From: Thamnaconus septentrionalis | Taxonomy: Eukaryota > Chordata > Actinopteri > Tetraodontiformes > Monacanthidae | Assembly (NCBI GenBank): GCA_009823395.1 | Contig: CM020511.1 | Coordinates: forward strand, 13,231,501-13,295,500 | Direction: 5' to 3' | DNA length: 64,000 nt | Part shown: positions 1 to 13,160 of the stretch, piece after piece | How positions within the stretch are numbered: position 1 is the first letter of the stretch | Layout of the letters: every line of letters begins with the position of its first letter | Program-made: the position numbers and the translations under genes | Notes under the pieces: generated by a model | Told to the model about the DNA's origin: nothing | The model's database searches: none | Seen by the model: the letters and a program-made list of their open reading frames with translations, nothing else

Positions 1-2640
1 GGTGTTGCCCAGGACTGCACTCGTCAGTCCCGGGAACCAAACCGCCAATCCAAATGCTTCTCCCCGCAGCATGTATTTAAAGCCTGCCCTGCCTCGCCTC
101 AGTGTGCGCTGATTAATTCACACTTACATCAACGCGATGAGGCAAGGGCAGCGGGAACCTCTTGGCAGGGACGTCCATCTATTGCCCACAGGAAAAGAGA
201 GAGCGTTCTGCTTTTCGTAACGTCAAACCGCCGTGGTTAGAGAAACAAAGGCGCTGCGCCCGCGTCTGTTGCCTTTACAGTTGTGGCGACGGAGGAGGAG
301 GAAGAGGAGGAGAAGGAGGAGGGACTTGGCAAAAGGCTGGGAGGAGAGTCTGGGATCATTGACCCTGGAGATATGGCCACCATTATCTCACATCTAATTG
401 TTGATTGATCTAAGAGGCCCTGGACAGGCAGGTCCCACAAGGTTTTCTTCCCATGCAGATTAAACCGCACTGCTTGGAGTTGTTTCAAACAACATGGTTG
501 CTTGGGGGTCAGAGGGCAACCGCATACTAGTGGCTAATGGTAGCAAATAATGTCAATCATGCCAAATGAGCCACCGGTGAGAGTGGCTCCGGCTTCTCGC
601 TGGAATCCGAGGAATGATCTCGGTGGGGTGAAGGCTGCTCCACGGGACAAAAAAAAAAAAGTTAAATTCTTTCATCCCTCCTCTCTCAAATGTGCACATT
701 GTGGAGTTGGAGATGTGGGGGTGGGGGTGGGGGGTATGGGGGGTTAGACCGTCCAACCATCCCTCTCCTCCCATGTCCATGTTTGAAGCAGATGAATCCG
801 AGATGAGTCATGGTGTCAGTGTGTCTTGGAGTAAAGTGCATGATGAATTATGCGCATTTAATGGTCGTACTTCAAAAAACTCCGGCACTTCACCGTCACT
901 TGTGGTTTCCTGTTTGTTCTCTCCGAGCAGGAAACATGTGTGCAGGCAATTGTGTCTCTCCAAGAGTGAATCCACACGCTTGGCCCATTACCCGCAAAGT
1001 ATTTTAGCCCATTGTCTAGGTTCACTAACTTGGAAAATACTGCTTTTTCCCCCAGCTTCCTTTAACCATTAGACGGTGTTAGTGTCTAACTGCAGGCCAC
1101 AAGGGTCTACACGTTGTCACCTAAACACCTTTGCTTTTATTGGCAAAGTCAATCATGTTCATCCTCTTTGAAGTGGTACAGTTAAGAAAAAACTTTCTTC
1201 AACCAGATTCTACCTTCTCAGATACAATCAGCAAAGACCTTATGATATGACGACTCAAAAGGTCAACGTGCCAGATTTTCCTGATCCCTTACAATGATTG
1301 GAAACCATAAATAATCAAGATGTTCAATATATTTTTTATCCAAATTGGTTATTTTTTTGTCGGGAGGATTGCCGAGTGACAAAGGCCGATAGCCAATCAG
1401 AAGACACGGAGACACTAACAAGACATTGTTATGGGCAAGCGCAAAGCCTGGCTCGGCCTTGCAGGATTTTGAGGTTGAGTCTAGATTCTGATTGCTTCTG
1501 GACAGAACCTCTGATATAATTTGTAATGGGGTTTTTTTCTTTCATTTTCTCTTCTTTTTCTGCTCCTGCACGCAGGGTCACGGTGGGTGCTCTTGCTTCT
1601 CTGTCAAAAAGGTCACAGTGTGGGAAAGTCGCCAGTTTACATAAACACATATACATACGCATATAGAAAGAAACAATCGTTCACATTCACACTCACACCT
1701 ACAACCAGAGTTCCCCCGAGTTCATCTCACGTTTATGTCTTGGGACCGTTGCTCGTCCGTGGGATTTCTGCTGTTAAGCCACATTGCCAACTACTGGATC
1801 ATCATGCCACTTGTTAAAAGATAATGTTTTACAAAAAGCAATGCTGTGTTTGATATATGGAAGAGGTCAAGGATCAGCGATGTAAAATGTCCATACGAAT
1901 ATCAGATTGTGTTCGCAAGGAAAGCAGTAGAACGCTCCTAAAAATTGGCAAACGTTTTGCTTTCACTTATTTTAATGACAAAATTATAGCGTGTTTATGT
2001 ATGATTCATGTTTTTGACCCGAAGGCCACTGGTGAAGGGTTCATAAATCTTCAAGGTTTTTCCTGCTCTCTTTTGTAGCCCCATTACTGGCTGCCCCCCG
2101 TACCCTCTGTAACACCTCATCTTTCTTGGCCTGTGTTTGCACGTGTTGTCCCGTGTTCCTGCCTTCCAGAAGCTTCCAGAGGCTTCGCTCTGACTCGCAT
2201 CCTCGCCGTACCTCTCCTCCAGTGGAGGTGAGGGCCCAGACCAGGACATGCCTGACCGATCCTGACCAGACCTGCAGCCTGGGTTGGATGATGATGTAGA
2301 GCGCGGAAGAACAGGTTTGATGGCTTGTGAGCCATAATCCTCACACATATGTCAAAAGCGCTTCTCACATCTCTACTTGCCCCCCTCCCCCGACTCCCAA
2401 ATCACCTCTTTCCCTCATCCCGAGTTCTTCCCTGGGCCCCTTGAGGAAACACGGCTGCTGGAGCTGAACTTTTGGGGCGCATGGGGGCCATGCGGGCTCA
2501 CCTGATTTAGATTTACACGCGTCTCCGATGATGAATAACTATTTATGTGAAAACAGTTGCTGTGCCGTGACCTCAGATTTTAACCTCCATGTTGTCTGGT
2601 GCCATTTGTGTCAATTCCCAAACAGATGTGATAAAAAACC
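1..2640. other. Intergenic: no gene seen
   Basis: Mixed-composition DNA. A gga-rich purine tract at 287-322 and G runs at 717-741 could form quadruplexes. Short frames here are unsupported. Nothing else was recognised. Confidence 0.6.
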
Positions 2641-5412
2641 TGCAGCGGCAGGTCAGAGCATTACATTCTGACGGGTGATGGCTCTGTCGCTTTTTAAGTG
2701 TGTGTGTGTGTGTGTTTCAGAGAGAAAGGCGGAGAGCGAGGGAGGAGTGTTAAGGAGGTGGTGGGTAAAAAGAGGCTGAAGTCGGAGATGTGGTCTTTTA
2801 GAAGGGGAGCACAGTAAAAATTCCACAGACATGCCACTCTGTGTTGCGGCCACTTTACGGCCCGACTTTAGCTCAATGCTGCGCAGAGAGATTGATGTAC
2901 CTTTCAGGAAGGACAACGTGCTGTATGCCTGCCTGTGACAGGCGGTCTGGCTAGTGCTCCCCATCTGCTCCATGTGTGTTTGCCTGCTCGGTAAGTGCTG
3001 CAGAGATCAGAGGGTCCGAAAGCAACTGCCTAAGCCCCATCCATAAACGTGCACTTCACCTAACACGGTTAAGGTACAATAGAAATGAAGGACGGTTCCA
3101 TGTTTCTCTCTTTTTTGTAGACTGGCCTGTCTGAAGAAGTGTTAGCGACATGTCCTCATTACAGTCACGGGAATGATTTTCATAGCTTCAATATGGTCAA
3201 ACTTTAAACCTCCAAAAATATAGAGGGCCGCACTTAACCTCCAGTAATCACGAACTGCTGTCTTTAAAATGTAAACTCTGATTATGAATACTGGTTGAGT
3301 TTGTGTTGGCTTCTCACTATAATATAACTATAACACTATAATACAAGTATATGCTTTCCTTGCTGATAAAGTTGCACACTGTAACTCCAACAGGAAATTT
3401 CTACCTCAAGCTCTCGCGTGCCCCTGTCCAGCCTAAAGTTTAGCCTTGTCTTTTAACTCTCTCAAAAGTATCCCTCTTTGTTCTAATGACAGACACAAAC
3501 TGTATCAGGGTAAATCATCGTGACACTCAAAAGCAAGTATTTTTACAACCCACAAGCATCAGTGACCAAATCTAAAAGGCTGGTTAATTCCGCTGTTGAC
3601 CTGATTAGGAGCTGGTGGATGTGCCTACGAGAGGCACCTTTTCAACTCAGCGAGGTGCCGGGCAGAGAGAGTAATGAGCTTTAAGCTGCCCTGCTATGCC
3701 TCTCGCTGCCTCGGCTTCGCCACCTTTCAAGTCCAAGCTTATTTTGAAACGGGGGCTCAAAGCCGTAAAAACCCTCGAACTAGGTTTTGGGTTCACTCTG
3801 GCAAGAGTCGCTGAGAGAGCAGGTATGTATGAAGTGGCGGTTGTGGATTTTTTTTTTCCTCCTTTCTCCCCCTTCTTGTTCTGTTTTATGAAGGAAATCT
3901 CTTGTTTTTCTTTCTGAATCCCATCAGGGTTGAAGGAGCCAACAGTAGAAACACAAGGATAAAACAGTTTGGTTCTGGTCACACGGCTTTTATTTTAATG
4001 TGGAGTTTTTTTGTTGTTGTTGGGTTTTTTTTGCCATCGCTCCTTCAGCCCACGCGGGCATCGTAACCAAATATGTGTCAGTGTGTTTATCCATGTGCTT
4101 AGCACACATTGGGAGTTTTCTACTGCGTGGTGCTTGTCCCACTTCCTCCTGGCTCGCCAAAACCCGCTCCGAAAGAGCCAGCAAAACAATTGGGTTCAGT
4201 TGATTTTGTCACTCCAAATTGACCCTAAAAACAATTAAGTCATAGGGGCCATAAACTATGGATTGCCATCATAAAATATGTTCCTGCGCTAGAAAAAGAA
4301 AAAGGGGGTAACGCCGTGGTCACAGGAAATGAGGTAATAAGGACTGTACAGCCAGTCAACCTGTCTTGCTCTTGCACTGCCTCGCTGACCTGAGGGGAGC
4401 CAGATGAACTTCTTTTTTTTTTCTCCCTTCCCCGAGGTGGGGAGAAGAAGGGGTGGGGTGGTATGGCTGGGAGGTGGTGGTGGTGGTGGGGTGGTGCAGT
4501 GGGAGGTAGTGAGCAGGCGGGGGGAGATTTGAGCAAAGCACGCTCTCTAATCTCACACTCAGCCAAGCGATCTCATGATGCAGGAGGCTTAGCCACCGCA
4601 GTGAAAGCAATCTAATGGCCAATGAGTAATCAACACTATTGCCTGTCTCGACTAATATCCCTGCGGCCCGGTCCGCTGAAGCAGAGAAAGTTCCCCCGCG
4701 CAGCCCCCTTTTGCTACTCGCGGAGAGAAAGGGAGGAGAGGGCTGCGAGGAGTCAGAGGCACAAAACGTAGACATAAATATGCATTTCATTTAGTTTTGG
4801 AAGCGGCGAAAGACTTCCCCTCCGAACATCAGGAGTGCAATTTGTTTGGGGGGGACTCGGAGGAATTTGCCGGCCGTCACATGGCTGATTCGTTCCCATA
4901 AAGCACTGTTTTTGCATGCGCAAAAGGCCCCCATTTCCCAGCGTGCTTAAGAATTTCAGCAAAAACCTGTATAACTGTAATCAAGGGATTACCTTGAGGA
5001 TAGCAGAGCACATAATTCTTAAACTCTCCTCTGAGCAAAAAAAAAAGAAAAAAAAGGAAGGATAACACGCAGCGTGTCCGTGTCTGGCTTTCAAACATCC
5101 TGCACATTGTTTTTGGAGGGATTTTTTTATTTTTTTTATTTTTGTCAGCTGTCCTGCCACGACGTGGCATGAGGGAGAGCCACTAAATCAGATGGAATAA
5201 TGAGAGGAGGGCTCGTTTGATCGGATTTATGGAATGCATTAAACAGCTTTTTATTCAGCTGGAAGGGCTGACCGGACCTGTCAGCTGTGAGAGCATTCTT
5301 CTCCCCTGTTGCACTTTTCTTTTTAACATGCCGGCCCTTCCCTTCCGCAATGATGGTCGGATCCACCTGCCAGGCTGTTGGACACAGAGAAAGGGAATGA
5401 GGACGGGTAGAG

Positions 5413-5413
<1 letters not shown>
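2641..5413. other. Intergenic: no gene seen
   Basis: A short (TG)n lies at 2698-2716. Polypyrimidine and poly-A/T stretches occur at 3849-3880, 4411-4436 and 5037-5060. A purine-rich ggtggtggtggtggggtggt stretch lies near 4473. The stretch 4560-4700 is ordered and could be regulatory, but no gene was recognised. Confidence 0.6.

Positions 5414-5447
<34 letters not shown>
5414..5447 (+). repeat. (TG)17 microsatellite
   Basis: An uninterrupted alternating TG run of 34 bases. Open frames crossing it translate as Cys-Val or Thr-His runs and are artefacts. Confidence 0.98.
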
Positions 5448-5448
<1 letters not shown>

Positions 5449-7909
5449 ACATGCAGTGCAGTTTGGTGGGGGAGATTCTGAGTGACCTGCTTCACATTCG
5501 CTGCTGGAGATTGAGTTTCATTTTTCGATGGCTTGCGGAATATTTTGTTCACTTTTGTCAACAAGACCGAGGAGATGTTGCTTCAATCTAAACTTCAATC
5601 CCTCTGGTTGACAATTAAGGATTGGACCCTGCTTCGACCGGACCTCCTCTGCCTTCAACTCTGCCGTCAACGCTGCACCAACACCGAACCCTAACAAACA
5701 TTGGAGCTCTCAACAATGGCGGGCGTACTACAGTACGTAACTGAAACCTGAGCAGAACCATCTGCAGGGACCACCCTTCCTCCTTCCAAACCATTGACTG
5801 AGGGATTTAAATAGCTTGATAGCCCATTACATCCATGCTAACGGACAGGAAAACAGTGCCGTGCCAGCAAAGCGGTGGCCTTCACTCTGACTTTTCATTA
5901 AGATCAGTTGCTAAAAGATTTGACGTCGCCATTAATTCCATACTCCCACAGTGACTTCGGTACGAAAGCACGAAAGAATTCCGGTGTGACAGTGTAACCC
6001 GAGAGATGACATCGCCGCCCAAGGTAAATACGGTGACGCCGTTCCCTGCTAATGGCTCTATTGTGTTCCTTCATTTGCGCATTGTTTAATGTTCAGTGAG
6101 TAATTTTTATTTATTTCTTTGTCAAATGCTGGCACTGGAGTTTTGGTTCGAGGATGAAGGGATTTAAAGTGGATCACTCCACCAAAGCCAGTGACAGGAT
6201 CCATCTCTCAGAGAGAAGAATAGCGGCGAGAGCGGAAGCCGGCTAACCTCTGTCAAAACTGCCATCCATCACTCTGCGTTTTAACCCCGGCCACACTGAA
6301 AGACGGCCAATTACTTGGGCCAGTGGATGAAATAAATACGTCCTCACATTAGGGCCCATTACCGGGACTCTCGCTCCCATTTCTCCCCCTGGTTTGTCGA
6401 GGGACTCCGGCGGTGGCTCAGCCCCGGACCATTATGTCTGTCTGAGATCTACCCAAACTATAGGCCTCTGTTGAGAGGTCTCCATCCACACCGCCGCTGT
6501 TCGAGCACTCTCTCTGCCGGGCAAATGGCCCACACTCCCCTGTCTGACGCTGACAGAATTATATCCCTCCTACAATATTGCTGCTAATTTTTTGAAAAAC
6601 TTTTTTCTTTTTTTTTTTTGAAGAAGACTGATGTTTTTTGGCAGACACAATTTCATTAAAAACATTCTTAATCAATTTCTCACCCTCTGACTCAAACTAT
6701 CAAACTGGAAATTATGTATCCCACTTTTTAGAGTTTCTTGTAAATTAACCCAGTAAGATGCACTGATTTTTTTTCACAAGATTATTTTATTATCTTAAAA
6801 AACTTAAGCCTTTCATTTTTTATTAATCCATCTGGATAGGAATGATTCCAGCTGGTGGTATGTGGTTCATCTGTGTCTATAACATATAGGCTTCCACTAT
6901 TTTGTATGATTATGATGTAAAGTTTATTTTAAGATAAGTATTCATTTGCCTGTCACACTAACCTTGAGTGTGTAAAATGAATGAATGTTTCTGTTTAAGT
7001 GAGGATAGATGATAGAGGTTAGAGGTTTTTCTTTTAAATGCACCTATTTGCTTCTCTACTTTAAAACACTAGATGCATATAAAACCGATTTATTGAGCTC
7101 ATTTGGTGTCGTTCCTGAAAAGCTGTCAGATTCTGAAATAAGTGCCAACTTTGCAGCGTCCATGCTACTTACTGCTGATGCCATTGTTCAAAAGCCCATA
7201 GCTTCTAGCAGTTTCCTGTTCTAGAACTCATGATCAAAGGACGCTGATTGGTCCAATCACATTGTGACCTGTCGAAAACAATTCAAATGGGAGGTTTAAA
7301 ACAAAGCAAAACTATCTGCCAGATTTCACACTTGAAATTTCAGCTACCCAGCCGCCTTGCAGTACTATGTCACCAGTCAGCCTCAATGCTTAGCTGGGTC
7401 TCTTTGGTTATGAACTCTGAATTAAACCTCTGCAAACATATGAAAGAAACCTCTGCACCTGTGTGACGCATTCCAAATCCAAAAGGGACTACGAGCCACC
7501 GATAGGGCGCCCACAATATATATATGAGCACCGCTCTTATAATGGATTAGCATTGGAGTGCTGCCACCATTAGCTACAATGTCAAGAGATTACGGCTTTG
7601 ACACACACACACACAGACACACACACACACACCTCTGGCTGCTTCCACTGGCTCTTCAGAGGGCCTGTCGAGAGGCTCTTTATCAATCTATTCACCACCT
7701 ATGGTACTTAACTCCTTTTCGGGGCACCGTGGATCTGTATTTTAGTTGATTCCAGGTGTCCAAAGTTTACAGGCATCTATTTTTCTTCTCCAGGACAATA
7801 AACTGAGGGGCTCGAGTAAAGGGAGACCGAGTGGTGGAAGGAGGAGAGGGGAGGCGCAGAGGTAGAGGGGGCTTTGTTTATTAGACAGCAAATAGCCGAC
7901 CGGTGGGTT
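5448..7909. other. Intergenic: no gene seen
   Basis: The part from 5770 to 6590 is balanced, repeat-free sequence with cattaattccata and gggcccattaccggg words, a further enhancer-like candidate. From 6590 the sequence turns AT-rich and featureless to about 7200, then mixed, with an AC run at 7599. Confidence 0.55.
7599..7633 (+). repeat. (AC)n microsatellite with one AGAC interruption
   Basis: A short AC run interrupted by a single cagac step. Confidence 0.9.
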
Positions 7910-8110
7910 TATGATGTGGAAGGTCATTGTTGGTTAATAAGTGGCCACATGAGTGCAGGCAGGTGCTGTGTTAACACCTCCTCTTGACTCGCCTTTCTTG
8001 CTGGGGCCATTCATCAGCCCGGTGTTAATGAAGGCCATATAATTAATAGGCGGATTGCAGAGAAAGCCCCCCTGAGTTAATCAATGCGGGCCTGTTTGAA
8101 GAGCAGGCCG
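7910..8110. promoter_or_regulatory. Candidate conserved non-coding block
   Basis: A repeat-free stretch with tgttaacacc, atataattaataggcgg and gagttaatcaatgc, which include homeodomain- and HNF1/GATA-like words. Balanced composition and absence of indel-like runs suggest constraint, but no alignment was possible. Confidence 0.3.
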
Positions 8111-9625
8111 AAGATGGGACATTTGGAGGATGGGCGGGTGGGGGTTCTGAACGGGTGGTGGTCCTTTTTTAAGACAAACGCAGGTCGACCAGTGGGGACT
8201 CCCGGCGGTGGCCTTCACTCCCAGGCTTCGTCTCCGTGTTCCGACCCGGGCCGCGTTTACACTAGCGGGTCAGCGGCCGTGTCGCCGCTTTGCTAGCGTC
8301 GCACGCCAAACGCCAAGACAAACGACGGGAGCGGCGGGAAGACGCGCGCCGTGTCCAAGCTTGAAACCGTTTCTTTTTCCGCTCATACGCTCACTCCTTC
8401 ACCTGCACCTTATCTCCCCCCCACCCCCACCTCCCCCACCTCCACCCACCAAATGGAGTGTTGACTTTCTGTTCTTCAAAGGGGGAAACACTGTCAGGCT
8501 GCTGCTAATGGGGATCAGGAGAGGCTACTGTTCTGGGACTTGTCAAGCCCTGTCCAACCTGCCATCCTGCCCTGAAGTGTGGGAGCTATTTCCCCTCCTT
8601 CCCCTCCACCCCCCACCTCCCCCCACCCCTCCCTGTCTCACGTGCTCCCTTATTTTCTCCCCTTGCCTTCTGTGCATTAACATTTTCTCTCGCCGCCCTC
8701 TCACATGCTGTGGATTTCTCCCCCCCCCGGCCCCTCCAACCTCCCCCACCCCCCCTCACCCTCTCATGCCGCGGCTACATTGAGTGAGTGTTGTTTGGAT
8801 AAGCAGCTGGACTGTGTGTGATCGCAGGCTTATGCATTTTTGTGGGATAATGCCACCTATTTCTGTGCAGAAACTGTTTGGGGGAAGCCGTTGGATTATC
8901 ACCTGACCACACACACACACATTGACATATTTCGATACTTCAGAATTAATGTATAAATGTGGCCTTCCATCTATATCAAACACGTGCACACGCACGCGTC
9001 TCGCACGCACAATTGCAGACGCTATCTTGCAATTTGTCGGCGGCCGTGCACACAAAGTGTGTGCGCTTCCCCCCGCGTGCGCTCATGTTTCCGCGGCCGT
9101 GCTTTTGTGGTTGTGCGCGTGCACGCACGTCGCCATGCGTTCGAAGGAAGGGTCCGCAGAGGGATTGGAGGGGCGGGGGGGGGGGGCAAAAGCTCTTCAA
9201 TGGTCAACTGAAAAGAGCCATTCTTTTATTCGGCAATTAACCCCATCTGGGTAAATAATACGGCGTGTTGTGTGCAGCCGAGCCGTCACCGCCGAACCTG
9301 AGAGCACTTCAAACGGCCGGCCCGCTCCACCCAAACGATGACAAGATGCTGCAGAAAACTGCTTCTCACAAAGTATATAATGCAAAGTATTGCGTTTCAC
9401 TGTACAGTTTTTTTTTTCTTTTTTAAGAGAAGCAGGAGATACCCTGGAAACGGAGCGAGAGATGGAGGGAGCGAGGGAACGGGAGGAAGAGGGGAAAGGA
9501 GCACCGGTGATATCGCAGATAACAAGTCTGGATGCACTTACCTGCCTGGAAACCCGATCTTATTATTTTAAATTCTAGGGGCTCGGGCAATTATAAACAG
9601 AGAGAGCAGGGGACTCGGCAGCAGC
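8111..9625. other. Intergenic: GC- and C-rich tracts
   Basis: Long C/CT-rich stretches (8414-8450, 8598-8640 and 8719-8760) give false proline-rich frames. A CpG-rich stretch with gtgcacacgcacgcgtctcg at about 8980-9140 overlaps several short frames. A 12-base G run lies near 9174. No gene was recognised. Confidence 0.55.
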
Positions 9626-9711
9626 GGGAGGAGGAGGAGGAGGAGGAGGAAGAGGCCAGGAGGGGAGGATGGAGGAAGGTGGTGGTGGCGGGGGGGCGGG
9701 GGGGCGAGGGG
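9626..9711 (+). repeat. Purine tract with strong G-quadruplex motif
   Basis: A (GGA)n run to about 9652 leads to GGT triplets and two 7-base G runs (9690-9696 and 9698-9704) plus GGGG at 9708-9711. Four or more G tracts with short loops are present, so quadruplex formation is plausible. It sits at the left edge of the CpG-rich zone. Confidence 0.75.
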
Positions 9712-9769
9712 TCCCGCTGAGTGGACGTACGGTGTGAGAATTCAATTTGCTCATCTCCTGTTATCGTAA

Positions 9770-10030
9770 CTCAATTTCCCCTTTTCCGCGGTCGCGCGCG
9801 CGAAGGCCGACGCGGCCGTCCGACGGGGGCGCGGGGCCGAACCCTCCTCGCCGAGGAGCGCGCGGGGTAATTAAAGTCGATCAGGGGCCACCGCCGCCGC
9901 TCGCCAGATTTACGGCGGGGAGGAAGCGAATCCGATCCGGCGGACGTGAGAAACGGCGGGGAGAGGCGGGGCCTCATTAAACAGGGGGAACTGATCTTTC
10001 CACAGCGATCGGGGCCCATCAGGCCCCCCC
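9770..10030. promoter_or_regulatory. CpG-rich island without an assigned gene
   Basis: CpG dinucleotides are dense (tcgcgcgcgcgaaggccgac and neighbours), unlike the AT-rich DNA around. Such islands in fish usually mark promoters or developmental regulatory sites. I found no exon with a credible start next to it. A non-coding RNA promoter or an enhancer are alternatives. Confidence 0.4.
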
Positions 10031-11549
10031 CCCTCCATTAAGACTCTGCTCCTGGGGGCCCCGTTAACTCGGCTCCCTTCGGCCCCTTCTGGAATGAGAC
10101 TTGAGGGTTTAAAAAGGAGGGAGCCTCTAGCGTCGGAATGTGCAGCGCGGGGACTCACGGGCACACGCCAAACCGCTGAGGGATGCGATATTGGTGTCAG
10201 CTGTCACTTTCTCCTCTCGTATGCTGGCAAATGAGGTGCAATACTACCTTCTTTTTTTTTTTTTCTTTTTTTTTCGCCCTCCCCCTTAACATCATATGAA
10301 CCTGCGCGCATCTGGATCCGCAGGTGCTGCGTTGCCGCTCGGTGGAAATGCATCCCAAACGTCAACGCTGACAAAGAAAGAGGTGAAACACAGTCAAGAG
10401 GAATGTGCGATTTCAAGGGAGTTTTAAAGGGGGAACACGAAATTTTTATATATTTGTGTATCAGACAAACACGCTAAGACATCCTTTGACGAGGTACACT
10501 TGCTAGCAGATGGAAAACAGAGACTAACTGTTAATGTTGTATTATTCGAAAAAAGGATCAACCCAAATAAACATAGATGCTTAACGTGGATAGGAAGTTG
10601 AATTAAGTGGTTTCGCATGAAGTTAGAGTTTTACCAGTTTCATCAGTGTTTTTATCTGAAAAAATATGAATATGGTAAACAGCAAGTCTGGCAATTGTCG
10701 TCATCTTGTCCTTTCAATACCGCTGCTGTATCAAATAATTTTTTTTGTTTTTTTTGCGGGGACACGGGAATTTCATCACAATTTTTTTTCATCATTTATT
10801 TTCTTTAAGATGTGGGAAAATGTTTTTCTTTCTGTTTGTTTAATGCAGAGTAAATCAACCTGAACAGTGCACTCACGTCTCCGCGTGGACCTTCGCTGGT
10901 GCCTCTGAACTGCACTTGATCTGCACCGTACCTATCAACAGGTTTCAAATTAGCTCTGCGCATTTTGAGCATGAACACGGGGGACAAGGGTCAGCGGCAG
11001 CCAGAGCAGCGCACACACGCACACATACACAAGCACCTAGTTAGCATACATTTGTCATTTGACAACAAAAATACATCACTTAAATTGAGCGGTGAATGAA
11101 AAAAACCAAGGGGAAAGGGGAAGCGGATTGTGTTACATGCGCTGAGGGAAGCGTGACTGATTCAAACAATAATAACGCTAATTTATTTTTCTTTTAATGA
11201 AGAATACTTCACACCGCCTTTCGACACGCGGGCATAAACAGCCGAGCGGGAGCGATGTTCTGTCGAGCTCTCAGCTGTGTTTGTATATTTACTTTTTATT
11301 TCTCATTTACTAGTCGGAGGAATGCTGTGTATACGAGAAATATTTTGGGGCCTGTCGAACAGAAATATTAAAGTCTCTGCAACTTGTTTGGCCTCTTTTA
11401 TTTTGCGTCTTGAGAAATATGCTCTGTGCCAAGCAAATAGAATTAGGTAAATAAACTGTAGCTATAAAGAGGTTATAGATAAAGGAAATGAGATTGTGTT
11501 AGATGGGCAGAAGCAAAAATGGTGGGATGTAAACGAATATATAGAAATT
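10031..11549. other. Intergenic: no gene seen
   Basis: Ccc-rich and T-rich tracts lie near 10027 and 10250, then AT-rich DNA. Frames here are short and unsupported. Confidence 0.6.
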
Positions 11550-11824
11550 TAAATGTCCAGTGTGTAAAATTTAGCTTACCATACTGCCCAAAAATACATT
11601 AATTAAAGTGTATACTCGCAGTATGATAAAAGTAATTTGGTCTTCCCACCTTTAGAGTGGTTGTCAGACGCATAAGAATACACACAGAGCAATAAAGGTT
11701 CTGCTCCTAGCTAGCTGCCATCTTGTGCCACCATTTTTCAAGGAAGGCCGCCTGACGGTGCCCTAAATTCGAAACGCGCTGTCAGACTGGCTTCCTTAAA
11801 AATTTTACACACTGGACCTTTAAG
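11550..11824. mobile_element. Miniature inverted-repeat element (teleost 'tccagtgtgtaaaattt' type)
   Basis: The left terminus near 11552 reads tgtccagtgtgtaaaattt. The right terminus near 11799 reads aaattttacacactggac followed by cttta. The two are inverted copies over about 20 bases. The element is about 275 bp and has no coding capacity. The interior includes gccatcttgtgccaccattt, which resembles the interior of a non-autonomous DNA transposon I know from many fish genomes. The parent family (probably hAT-like) is an inference; the exact ends are uncertain by a few bases. Confidence 0.75.
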
Positions 11825-12965
11825 TTGTGTTCATGCAGGGCTGGTTCATTTCAAAGCTTAGAAAGCATCTCCGCACTGTGCGGCAGCACTTAAAGTGGGG
11901 GGGGGATCGGCACAGAGGCCTTTCTGCTCTCTGTCCTCTTTCCTTCTCTCTTCATCCTGCGGTTTATTATCTAATCAGCCCGGCCCCTGGACACACAGCC
12001 ACGCTCAATGGACCCAGACCACATGGCCAATAGAGCACCCAACAGACTGTGTCATCTCAGCACCGCTGAATCAAAAACAAACAGACGGGGGCCACTTTGC
12101 TTTCTCGAAGAGACCGGGTCGGAGCGAGGAGACGTCCCGCCCGCCCGCCCCTCCTCTCGCCGTTTGTTTAGCTCCGCTTGCTCTCCCTCCGAGTTTGATT
12201 CACTCTCACGTCCCGTCGCTGTCAGTCTGCCCCGACCGGACGGGTCAAGGACTCACAACGGGAGAATTTCTAACACTGTTGTTTGCTTTCCCTCGATTCA
12301 GTGGAAATTCTAGAAATTTTCGACGGGGGAAAATGAGGACAATTTGTTGAATCTCTTAATCCCTCTGAATCTCTCAAACCCCCCTAATTCCTCCTCTGGC
12401 ATCTCAACGCACGCACACGCACGCACACCTCAGAGCGTCGCCCACGGCCTGGCGGAGCGAGAAGACAACAAGGCACAATTACAGGGGCGGCCCCCGGAGA
12501 CAATCCCGCACTTTAATGAAAGTCCGGTTTCCCCCGCCTGCAGGTAAAAAGTGCTCAACGTGATTGCATCTGCGAGACAATTACACCGTCACAATCAAAG
12601 GAAGCGGCTTCTGAGCGCTCCGTCACGGGCACCTCGGTGGGGCCAATCATCACTCATCTCTTTCCCGCTGTGTCACTGAGGTGCTGAATCCTCCCTTTGT
12701 TCTACGCATCACCTGCCCCTCAATGGAGCTGCTCGGCGTTACACTTCAGGCACTTAGACGGCCGCGCTTTCAAAGGAAGGGCCCCGGGGCCCCTGAGGGT
12801 ATGCGTGCCGCGGGTCCAACAAACTAGCATTTCAGAGCCCAGCCAACCCCCTCCACCTCCCCCACCCCACTCCCTGCACCCACCCACCCTTCTTTCTCCC
12901 CCTTTGAGTCCAGCTCAGAGGTGGATTTGTTCGAAACCTTTACTATTCTTACCGCATTTCTGCTA
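11825..12965. other. Intergenic: GC-rich, no gene seen
   Basis: GC-rich sequence at 12100-12260 and C-rich runs at 12840-12905. A 151-codon frame at 11895-12350 has no recognisable domain and is probably chance in GC-rich DNA. Confidence 0.5.
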
Positions 12966-12989
12966 TTTTTTTTTTTTTTTTTTTTTTTT
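12966..12989 (+). repeat. Poly-T tract of 24
   Basis: Twenty-four consecutive T, following C/T-rich DNA and preceding tccccccaga. Confidence 0.95.
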
Positions 12990-12994
12990 ATCCC

Positions 12995-13160
12995 CCCAGA
13001 GTCCCGGACATGGAGCTGTAATCCCTCATAGGGGAGGTAATGCCCTCCTCCGATGTAAAGAGTTACCCACCACCGCCTCCTTCCCGTCCCGTCGGGCTAA
13101 ACGGGGGCCTTTCGTGTTTAACATCAATTAAAGGCGTAAGGGTAATTAGAAAAGACACGG
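12995..13160. promoter_or_regulatory. Candidate conserved non-coding block
   Basis: Ordered sequence with ggagctgtaatccctcatag, acatcaattaaaggcg and gggtaattagaaaag. It follows a poly-T tract and precedes a GA run. Enhancer identity is inferred from composition only. Confidence 0.28.

Noticed and set aside
8208..8783. 191-codon proline-rich plus-strand frame
   Set aside because: Generated by C-rich tracts that lack stop codons; no motif or splice context.
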